Origin: Saccoglossus kowalevskii | Taxonomy: Eukaryota; Hemichordata; Enteropneusta; Harrimaniidae | Direction of reading: 5' to 3' | Assembly: GCF_000003605.2 (NCBI RefSeq) | Contig: NW_003142305.1 | Span: 114,588-143,932 of the forward strand | DNA length: 29,345 nt | Shown: positions 10,026 to 22,000 of the stretch, one piece after another | Layout: the number at the start of each line of letters is the position of its first letter | How positions within the stretch are numbered: position 1 is the stretch's first letter | Program-made: the position numbers and the translations under genes | The notes under the pieces: generated by a model | Told to the model about the DNA's origin: nothing | Database searches by the model: none | What the model saw: only the letters and a program-made list of their open reading frames with translations

Positions 10026-13000
10026 GTAAGTATGATTCGCACAAAAGTAATTTTTTGTAAATTATCATTATAATACTGCATGGAGACTGTCAAGATATCA
10101 CTTAAAGAGAAAATTTTAGTCACACGATCATGTAGAAATGAGACTAATGCTATTTGCATTGACAATTTCACATTTATTTTGAACAACAATATTTAAGATG
10201 AAGGTTACATAACACAATTTCCTTCAAACAGTATGTGTCTTGTCAAAAGCATTCTAGTATAAACTTTTGTCATGTGTTTGAACGATAGATAGAGATAATA
10301 AAAATGAAGATAACATGTTATTTCTGAAAGTGCCATCATTTCAATCACACCACCATGTGGAGCCTGTACTGTATCAGATGGAAATAACAATTATCTTACA
10401 TAGAACGTGCAATTCTACAGATTCTACAGTAAAATCTGTATTTGATGAATCATTAAATATTTTAATACTGTGCAACCTGAACTATTTATTTAGAATTACT
10501 CGGGCCGTTTAAAACTCATGGTGTGCTTCACTATATTTTGTGCATTTATCAATTGGCTTGCGTTTCCAGGATGACTGAGAACAAATAATCATGAACAGAA
10601 ATCTTGGCAGTTTATGGAAGTTAAAAAACAGTGAAAACAAACTACCACATCATGTTTGGAACAAAATGTCATAACTTTGTATCCACTTTCACCCAAACAT
10701 TCCTTTAATCTCACAGGTATATCTGCATATATCAATGAGTGGACAGAGTTATTTTGTTTCAGGACAATTTAGCAGTTTCCAAAATTGTTACAAAAATAAT
10801 TTAGTTAACATCATAATTAGTCACAATCAACAAAATTGCATGGTTGGTTTTAATTTTTCCCCCAGATGTTAATAGATGTGATCGGCACACCAAATTAAAA
10901 TTGAACTGAGCTTCTATTTATATCGGATTATAATCAGATTATCTAGAGACCTAATTTTAAGTCAGTTTCTACAGAAATTATTTATTCTTTCCAAAATAAT
11001 TATTAGCCATGTTACTGTTTATTTTGCTTATCAACATATGCACATGTGGATCAGATGTGTACAGTATGGTGACATCGACCAGCAGATCTCTGTTTAATTC
11101 ACATGAGACCTTTCCAGTATCAAATTAAAAACTGAAGAACTAACATGTACCATATCAGCTCGAAAGAATTTTTTTTTTTTATTTGTGCATGTGCAGCTCT
11201 CAAATTTAGTGTGTTAAATTGCTGAATATATCCATAATAAGGATTTCTGTCACCATTCAGGCATCCAACTTTAACATATATGGTTATTCTTGTTATCCAT
11301 AACCCAGATTGCTCTCTTGTGTTCCTTTCTGTACTTCTTTCATATTTCATGATCATATCTTTGATTGTCATTTTTTAATGAACATTTATTTTTTATCTGA
11401 TATTGGTAATCTTTTCCACATCTACTTGCTTTCTCAGAGCTATTCTCATTTTATAAGTTATCTTCTAATTTTGGTGATATATTGTATTATTGTTAGTCCG
11501 ATTGCTTTGATACTTGTTATATATTGTAATTTTGATGAATATTTTTGTCATTTTTTGGTAAAGAGTGATATTTTTGACTACTTTTTTAAAACCACAATAT
11601 TGATATTGTAAATGCTTTGAAAAATGGCTGTACATGTATGAATGATTGTACTATTTTATACATTGTCCTTGATTGCTTATACACGATCCTGCAAAATCTG
11701 GATTGATGCAGTAAGGCCATACAAAATAAAATCTGTGTTTCCAGTAACTACCCATTATTTTGAAGAAAAAAAATGAAAAATTGATTTTATTAAAATGACC
11801 ATTAATTATTAATTTTTATGTAAATTAGATGTGGGAAATTATATGTTGCATTTTTTAGCTCCGCTGTCGACTTTGTTGAGCGGAGCTTATCATATGAGTG
11901 ATTGTCCATCATCGTCCGTGTCAACTTTTACTTATTTAAGTTCTTCTTGAAAACTACAATTCTTATTGCTTTGATACTTTGTGTATATTTACCTTGGGCA
12001 GACCTCTCTTAGATTTGTTCATTTCAATATGATATCTTCAATTCTCTAATTTTGATGAATATTTTAGTCATTTTTGGTAAAAAGTGATATTTTCGACTAT
12101 TGCTATTGCTAGTCCTATTGCTTTGATACCTATACATATAGGTACTACAGGTATCAGATTTATTCATTTCGTGATGATATCTTCAATTCTTTAATTGAAA
12201 TGTGCTTTGCTAACAGCGGAGCCATCTCAGTCGAGAGGCTACTTGTTTATTTTATTTACTTACTTAGAAATTATAATGAAAAAAGGCTCATGGGTAGACG
12301 CTTGTTTGTAAACAATGACACGCTATGGCCATCTGACGCATGCGCAGGTGACGACTCCCCTACCTAATGTAATCTAGATTTGTTATATTTTTTTGATGAT
12401 ATAATTCTGCTGACATGACATTGGTGTGATTTCACCAGTGTGCACAAATTACCATACACATCAAATAGAAAAAAAACATTGTGTCAGGTTATATGCTATT
12501 CATCCATCTATTTTACTATTTCCTTTTAATAAACAAAACAGAAATTTCATTTCAATATATGTAGCTGGTGATTTATAGTTTTTGAATACTGTAAAATACT
12601 TTATTTTCGCTTGGAATTAATTGTCACTATTTTCGCTGACGGAATGATTCAGTGAAAATAAAATCCAGCGAATATACGTTTTTGTTTTGACCTCCGTGCG
12701 TGTGTGCGTGTGTCCAGACCTGTATCTTAGAAATGCCTGGACCAATCACAATAAAACTTCACACATACATCATACATGATAATATACATATGCACATCAA
12801 TTTGTTTCACAATCTGATTCAAAATGGCCGACTGGCGGCCATTTAGTTTTAATGAATGTGGTTCTAGTGCCATATCTCTGACTTGCTGTGACTGATTATG
12901 TTCAAATTTTAAATATTCATTATACATCTTGTCATAGATATACAGATATGTTGGTTTGACGATCCTATTAAAAATGGCCGAATGGTGGCCATTTTTGTGC

Positions 13001-16000
13001 TAAAAAATCATCAAAATCAAGCATTTCTCGGCTGTTACAGATGGATTTTGTTCAAACTTGGTATATATGTTGGACATTATAGTACCTTGATGCACATCAT
13101 TTTGTTTTTTAGATAAGATTAAAAATGGCCGACTGGCGGCCATTTTGTTTTAATGAATGTGGTTCTCGTGCCACATCTCTGACTTGCTGTGACTGATTAT
13201 GTTCAAATTTAAATATTCATTATACATCATGTCATAGATATACAGATATATTGGTTTGACGATCCTATTAAAATTGGCCGAATGGTGGTTATTTTTGTGC
13301 TAAAAAATCATCAAATATCAAGCATTTATGGATGGATTTTGTTCAAACTTGGTACATACATCAGACATTACGGGTTCCTGTTGCATGTTATTTTATTTTT
13401 TAGATCAGATTCAGAATGGCTGACTAGTGGCCATTTTGTTTTAATGAATGGGCTTCTAGAGCCATATCTCTGACATGCTTTGACTGATTATGTTCAAATG
13501 TATTCAAAATGGCTGATTTTGTTTTAATTAATGCTGTTCCAGAGCAATATCTTTCAATACTCGATTGTCAATCAGATACAAATGTCAATCATTTAAATGT
13601 TAAACAATCATCATATTCCTGACATGTTTATATTCCAGCTATATTACTATAAACAAAACTATACATCTTAAATTCCATAACTAACGTGGACTGTGACGTG
13701 TGCCATGCATGGCTTGTTTACTATATTTTACAGCCAACTCATCACTAATCAGTGAAACTAAATTCCATACAAAACACCTATAAAGACTAATCCGCAAAAA
13801 TTAATTCCAGCTAAAATTTCACAGTAGTTATCGTTTACCAGTTATAAATATACCATTATATGTTACAACATATGGGGCGGGGTGGTGGGTGGTGGTTGGT
13901 GGGTGTATTGCTCTTGTAGGGTATGCAAATTGCAAATAAGAAGCAGTGACATGATATATATTCCTAAGATGGGAGTGGCCCTATTATTAACAGAAATAAG
14001 CAAATTCAGAACAAATTTTAATCAGCACAGGCAGGCTTCATATCCAGACTCGTCAGATTAGAAAGATGTGATGTATAATGTTATTACAGAGATAATGCAT
14101 AATATACAGATGCAGTGTGTATCAGTTTTAGAAAAAAACAGATATACAAACTGAGAAATTAGTTGAAGGATGACCATGTACATTTTTTTCAGTGGGACTT
14201 AACTTAGTTATGTGGGAATTGTGGCCTTAAACATCCTCTTCAACTATAGAACTATAGATGGAGTTGCACCATTCAACACCAACGCTGTTCTCTGCCATGT
14301 CTTTACATGGAAGCGAAACTAAGTTATTAAAACGAACTCATCACACAGTGTAATGTGTAATTTGTTTTTTTAATCCTGAAAGACATTATCTGGTGATTTT
14401 CTGTGGGTTGACATGATGTAGACAAGAATTATTTTTAGCTACCTTTGACTGGTAACATTTTTATCTAAAGCATTTAACTAAATTATTTCTCTACATCAGT
14501 TTTATCAGTTAATCCTGAAAGATGTAGTTAATGTTGCAATAAACCACCGACGGGTATACCACAAGATTTTGCACATTCCACGACATACACACACAGGTAT
14601 CAGTGAGCGTAACTTTGGAGTTCAGTGGTAAACCCGTCTTCTGTGGTGATTTATTGCTAATTATATTATACCAACTTCATTTTAAATATATTAAATATAT
14701 ATATAGACATTGAGGAAACTTTAAATCATCAAAAATCATGTAAAAGTGTGATACAGCGCCCAGTGTTGATGTAAATTCACTTGTTTTTAATTTCACTATT
14801 TTCTTTGGTAACTGAAATTTGCTAAAATAAATCCACGTAACTTGTAGAATAACAATAAAACTAATTGCTTCTCTGCCAAGTTCATGAACTTAAAATCTAG
14901 TGATTCAGAAATTTTGGAAAATACTAGTAGTGAAATTGAATTTCAGTGAAAATAAATGGTTTTATAGCTGCTGAGGTAAAGTTGGGCTCTGGAACTAGCA
15001 TAGAGTGTACATTTGTACATCGAGCAGAAGAACAAATTCGCACTTGTATTTTGGCATTGTAAGGTTTATTCAAATAGTTTCTTGTTAGTGACAACGTTGA
15101 TATATGTAAAATCCTCTCAATTGACATATATTCTAAGAAATACAAATGCTGATTAGTGTTGTACGCCTAATTGTGTTTCCAGGGTCAACACAACTTTCAG
15201 GTTCATAAGCAGGCCACTGCAGACGACAATGTATTTTTTACTTCATTTGTGTAATTCTGACAACATATATATTCATACATGTATAAATGGAAAACACTTT
15301 TCAATGGTCGATGTTACATGAAACGTCCACTGTATATCCTGCTTTTGATATGAGTGTGTACATAAATTTGTCTAAACATGTGACGACTATTGAGCTTTAA
15401 GAAATGTCAGGTCTATCGCACTAGCATATCATGGCAGTTTTTATAGCTGATTATCACTTGTGATGACATTGCTCGGGTTTGGTCACTTTTAGAACAATTA
15501 ATGGTAGCAATTATTTTGTCATTTGAACCATCATTTGCTCCAGCAAATCTGTGAACTGTTGACCTTGCCTACATGTATTTTCGTTTTCACTTTGCTTCCA
15601 GCATTGTGACAAACGTTATTACATTACTGGCCTTGTTTTGTGATGTCTTCAGTGATTTTAGAACAGTTAATCAGAACATGGGTAACATGAAAGGATTTTT
15701 ACAAATGTTGTTACCTACTCATTTTTAGTATCTAACATTTTAAAATGACTGTTAGAATTCCCAACGACCATCCAGCAATAGTGTTGTGACATCATATAAA
15801 AAGTTAATTTAGCCAATCAGCAAATGCTTAAATTTGAATATAGGCTGTTGTAGACACCACATTACATTCAAAAATGATTAAAGTCATGAATGATGCATGT
15901 GCAGTGTGGGTGTAAACATTGTTGGGCCAATCACCAGTGTGGAAATTATTACATATTTGAATTTGAATGAAAGCTGATGACAGATACAGTATGTACTGGG

Positions 16001-19000
16001 TATATTTATGAATGCAGTCATAAACTAAAATTCAGGTTTCTGCTGCGCACTGTAATTTTTGTTTGCTCTCAGTGTTAGGCTCAAGTAACTGATCATTGAC
16101 ACTGCCACAAAGTGTGATGTTCTGTAGTAATAATCCATCTGTCCCAAAATCCAGTCGAAACCTGGCAATAGATATGTACATGTACATAGTGTTCCCTCTA
16201 AGTCTTATTTTTGCTCAATTTTCTCAGATTCAATTGTAGTTTCTCAGTGAAATTTTGTCTTTTGAGAAACTTTCCATGCATTTTGTATGCAGAAAAAACA
16301 TTTCAAGGGGAGAATGGGCAAATTTTCACAGTATTTTCAAGATTCAAAAAAAATTAAAGGGAACAGTGCATGTACAGGCTGTTGAAGAGAGAATTTATAT
16401 ATACGGTACACTGTATATCAATGTTTTCATCCAACATTCTTAGTGTACATGCACAGTCCTTGATCAAAATCAATTCATCACTCACTACTGTGAGGGTTTC
16501 TTAACTAAGTGCAGGTGTAACCAGCCTATCTAATTTGAACAGATATACAGGCTAGAAACTTCAATAGAGGTTTATTAACACCACTGTTTTAACTAATGAA
16601 GTTGAGTGTAAATAACGATTTAGGCTAGCACTGAATGCGCGTCTTGCATTTGTCAATCCAGCAAAAGCCCTGGTGGCAAAAGAAAATGGTAACTTTAGGC
16701 ATACACTTGAACAAATTGGAATGAGATATGTCCAAGATTTTGTCCCAAAGATTTGTACGAGGATGCATTTTGCACAAATCTATGACCAAAAATCAAGTTT
16801 TCGATCATTGTCATGGCAACAGGACAGAACTATATATTTTTTTTCAAATTTGTCCACCTTTCTAATGCTGATGTGACCTGCCTGTCAAGTTTGACCAATA
16901 TTGGCCAATGAATTATTTGCACATGTGGGGAAAAAAACATTGATATTGGTCTATATGCACTCCATTAGAGATGCGCTTTTAATATTTTTATGTTTACACT
17001 TAGAAAATAAATATTTTAATGACAACCCATCCTACAATAAATGCAGTTATTGGTTTTATTCACTCTTGTATTGATGGTCATGCGCTTCTAATTAGAACAA
17101 ATGCAGTAGAGAAAATATGAATAATTTTGTAAGATTGTAATCTCTTTGTTGTGCAAAGTATGTGATCACGTACATGTAGGAATACGAGAATCATTTTTTC
17201 ATTGAATACTTAATAAAGCTGTTGAAAACATTAATCTTATAAGAGATTCATATTGAATGTGTTTTCTGATTTATGGATTTAGTCACTCAAGGCCTATATA
17301 TAAAGCTGTTCACGAGTAATTTTTTGTTTGACGTCAGCGCAACCCGTTGATTCTGTCACATTCTGTGAAGAGAAACAAGTATGCAAATGAGACCATCATG
17401 AGTCAGTGACCTATCAAATACGTTTCTGCAGCAAATATAATTTTGTTGCGTTTATTGTGTTCACTTTTACTGAGAAGATGTTATGAAGTTTGGAATTTTT
17501 TATAAGTGATGTTCCATTATAAGCATTTGCAAACAATCTCCACCTTTCAATTTTTGGGGGAAATGGCGGGCCAAAAGCTTCTCACTTTAAACATTTTTTT
17601 TTAAATCATCCTTTTATTGTTTTGATCCATGGCAATTCAACTTGTCGCTGAATTGAAAGAATTCAACTATGGACCCAAGGTCTACAGTTTAAACAAAAAT
17701 ACTACCATCAGTCTATGTTGCAAGATATTATTAAGCTGACAGTATCTGTCAAGTACATTTTTCAATGTAATCTCATAATTTTCCAGCCACAATTTTGGTG
17801 CACCGGACCGTTTTGCACATTTTTTTATGTATTTTACTGTAATTTCCTTGTAACTTTCTTTATGTAGGTTTATTTTGTGGAAGGTGATGGAAAGTCAATG
17901 ATATTCAATGAATTAATAATAGACAAGTAAAATATGCTAATAACAATTGAACTGCTTTACAATATCATTATGCAAATTACATATTTTTTCCTGAAATTGA
18001 TCTGTAAATAATTTATAGTTATGTATTTATTGAGGTAATGATTATGCTTCAATTTGCTGTTTTTTTATGTGTGATTATATCACTAAATATTGTCATTTTG
18101 TTACAAATGCCACAAGTTCTAAAAATAGAAGATTGTATACCAGACTGCAGCAGCTTGCAAATAATTACATACGTTCTGAAAAGTTAAAGAAATTCATAGT
18201 TGCACTATATAAAAATATTCAGTATTATAATGAATTTGCTCAAAGTACATTGTGTACTCAAGTCGATTTTTTCTGCCCAGTTTCCTATCATGGCAATGCT
18301 GTTTGATTATATTATTGTTTTGGGAGATGGTGTACAGTCGCATATCTTGTCAAAAAGATAAATTGTCATGGCAACTTCACAATAGTGATTTATCTTACAC
18401 ATGAATTACACAATTATTAAAGTTGAAAATCTTATATTCTTAAAAATATCAGAATTACAAATTTTAATACCCCTGTATGTTTAGAGATTAACAAGGCAAG
18501 GCTTTGCTTTAGTGTACTTAAATTTTGAAAAAAGCTTAAAAATTACATATTCACCAATCAAAAAGCAGTTTGTAAATTTACCATCAATAGTTATAAAAAC
18601 AGTATATTACACATTTCTCTCTAAATTATTAATATTATATTCAAATGAAACTACAGTAAAAAGGAGAGGGCTTAAATTGTTATAAACATATATTTTTTTA
18701 TAAATCAAAATTGTTGCTAGAATTAAAACTGACTGATCCAGAAATTGTGACATTGTTAGTCCTAATTAATATTAATGAGTTAGTTCAACATTATCAAATC
18801 AGCAAACGTTTCATTATGAATAAGTGGGTGGTCTCAGTCGCTACGTCACAGGAAGGCATGTGCACACATCATGGGTGTAGACAATGTTGAGCTCTTGAGA
18901 CAATCACTATTGAAATATTTGAATTTAAATGAATTGATTGGTATATACAAATTGGAATATAAATATGTTTATAAATTAAGCTTTCTGCCAATCACTGCAG

Positions 19001-22000
19001 CATCATTTGCATTCCTTATTTGTGTATTACTATAACAATGCATACATGTATATGGATTTAAGATTCAGCTTGTTATCTAGTGCCAGTAAATTTGTCTAGA
19101 AATTGTTACTACTGAGGATTTTTATGATGAGAGGATATACATGTATACAAGTGGTGTGATATGCAATGAAGATTTCACATGAATTGTGAGATAATATAAT
19201 CCTATATTTCTTGAAATACTAATACAAATTAGTGCATGAGTCTGTGAAACATTGTTTAATAGTGTCCTTACTTTAATAGTCCTAAAAAAATTAACAAGTG
19301 TTATTCTGGTAATATTGAAAACAAAAGTAGGGTAGGTAGCGAGGAATAACTTTTTATTTTATGAAAATTAAATAATTAATTTCAATTTATTATTCTGCAG
19401 TGATGGTCGCAGTGTTTTTAGCTCCGCTGTCGACTTTGTCGAGCGGAGCTTATCATATGAGTGATTGTCCGTCGTCGTCGTCCATGTCAATGTTTTACTT
19501 TTTCGACTTCTTCTTGAAAACTACAAGCCTGAATGCTTTGATACTTGGTGTATATGTACCTTGGGTAGACCTCTCTCAGATTTGTTCATTTCATGATGAT
19601 ATCTTCAATTCTCTAATTTTGGTGAATATTTTTGTCATTATTGGTAAAAAGTGATATTTTCGACTTCTTGTTGAAAACCGCATGTCCAATTGCTTTGATA
19701 TTACGGTACATATATAGGTACTACATGTGGACCTCTCTCAGATTTGTTCATTTCATGATGATATCTTCAATTCTCTAATTTTGGTAAATATTTTTGTAAT
19801 TTATGGTAAAAAGTGATATTTTCCACATCTTGTTGAAAACCGCAAGTCTGATTGTTTTGATACTATACATATTGTTCATTTTTTAATGATACTTTCTGTT
19901 CTTTAATTGAAATGTGCATTGCTAACAGCAGGGCTATCTCAGCCGAGAGGCTGCTTGTTTAACAATACATCGCATCTTACATGTACAGGTTGGCATTTTG
20001 GTTTAAAAAATGAATAATTTCAAGTGGAGCTGAAAGGAACAGCTACAACTGCCCATTTTCCAGTTTGGCCATCAAAAAATTAAAAGTCAGGCTGAAAAAA
20101 AAAACTAGGACCGGAAACACATTGATTTTTTTTTTATTTGGCCTCATTCACAAAGCATGTAGTATGTTTCACTGATTTCTGTTAATGCATTTAAACCTTT
20201 CCGTTGAAGCATTCACTGTATTCCGTGGTTAAAAATATGTTTTTCAATGCACACATAACGGGATCTTATTTAAATGCTTGCAAAGCATGATTTCTTCATC
20301 GCATACATGGATCACCATACATGATCATGAAAGTTTCATACCCTTACTTTATAAATCTCTAATAAAACCAGCTTTGTAAATGTATGAATTTGTTTTGTTC
20401 CTTATAAGGTGATATATTGAAGAGATGGAAGAAGCAATGGTGTGTACTATACGGAGATGGTGGGCTTGCATGTTACACTGATGAGACAAGAAGAGAGAGA
20501 GAGATGGTTATCAGAATGCCAATTGATGCTATCTTCATCAATGTATGATCCTTGTTTTCCCTTATCTGTATACTTGATAGAACATGTGTCTGTGCCCACT
20601 TGATGTCATCCTATTCTAACTTGTCTTGTACCACAAAACAATATATAACCAACCTTCAGTATAGTCTAAGCGTAACTTAACTCCCAAGCTGGCAAAGCTA
20701 GCTTAAAGCTAAGTGTTGGGTTATGTGTGGATTGTAAGACTGTACTGTAAGCCTATGAGCCTGCAGACATCATTTACTGTTTTAGGAAAAATCTCGAGTT
20801 GGCACATATGTCTCATTATGGGCGACATTAATCTTTATGGTTTTTAGGGGGTTTTAAAGTACATCCTTGAAGTTTGCGTCTGCTTATAGATTGATGGTCA
20901 AAAGATATGTACATTTGAGTGTTAGACTAGGCCTTCATTTGGGCTGATGTGTTATATCATAGCACAAGAAATTCTTCTAATATTGTTACAGGCAGACCTT
21001 GGAAAAGTCATATAATTGATTGCACTTGGCAAAGCACATATAACTGGTTTACAAGAAAGCTCAATCTTGCCAATATTGTAGGTTATGTGGCTGATGTATT
21101 GCACACTTTATAATTTCTTGTCTGCCATATATCACAAGTCTTCTGATGAGATGTAAAGTGTTTTCAAGCAATCTATTATGGGATACATCTTCTCAATCAT
21201 GGCTTACTTAGGGAGTCAACAACAGCCTCGCATAAATCAGGACAGACAGCATTACTTGTGGGTTTTTGAGCCATAAAAAACCTATGTACATAGAAATTCA
21301 TGGACTGACAAAAAATACATCTAATTTTAATATTCTTATTCCAATGTTTTTAAGTTTTTAATAATGCCTTAATATTGATGTTTAAATTTGTTTCCAATGG
21401 TTCTTTGGGAATTGTACATGTCTGCGAATTGATATAATATGGAGAAAATTCAGATATTGCTCCAAAAATTGTCCTTCTAAAACACTGCAAACACATAAGA
21501 AGATGTATATACATTAGTTGATTCAGGTTCTTTAATGACAACTTCAATGTTAGTTTGCTTCAGGGCACATAGGTAAATTCAACTTCTCAACTTAGATAAT
21601 ACATTTTGTAAATTTGATAAATAAAAAAACGTTTGTTACGGAGACTGATTAGTACATGTACCCGTATATTAATTACCTAATTTGCATAATAATTAATTTT
21701 CAAGCGACGATAATACTACTTGTTAAAAACACAAAGGCTCATGGCTTGTTTGTAAACAATGACAAGCTATGGCAATCTGAGGTTTGTGCAGGTGACGACT
21801 CCCCCGCTTTAATACATCGCCAGCTGAAACCCTCCCTTGATTCAAAGATTATATTTTGTCCTGACATGTGTGTATGTATATGAATAACAATACATTCCTC
21901 ATACTAACATATCATAAAGTTTCAAAGCCATTCTGCATGTCTATAATATAAAATGAAGTTACAATACAAAACTGAAGTTGGTATATCAGTAAAATTATCT

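Larger units (their letters stand above)
10026..20408 (+). other. Evectin intron 2 (10.4 kb), repeat-rich
   Basis: Bounded by caaa|gtaagt and ttataag|gtga. Contains the repeats listed separately at 11371-11610, 11851-12249, 12280-12365, 12587-13826, 14536-14657, 14780-14945 and 19415-19961, plus a similarity pair (15893-15975 / 18857-18940). The stretches 10026-11370, 14946-15890, 15976-18856 and 18941-19414 hold nothing I can name. Several frames of 60-100 codons are not supported. Confidence 0.7.

Noticed and set aside
9902-10189. 95-codon minus-strand frame
   Set aside because: Antisense shadow over evectin exon 2, with no recognisable content.
11309-11611. 100-codon plus-strand frame, hydrophobic
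   Set aside because: Coincides with a degenerate copy of a dispersed non-coding repeat; the T-rich bias explains the hydrophobicity.
19400-19654. 84-codon plus-strand frame
   Set aside because: Lies within the AGCTCCGCT-hairpin repeat.
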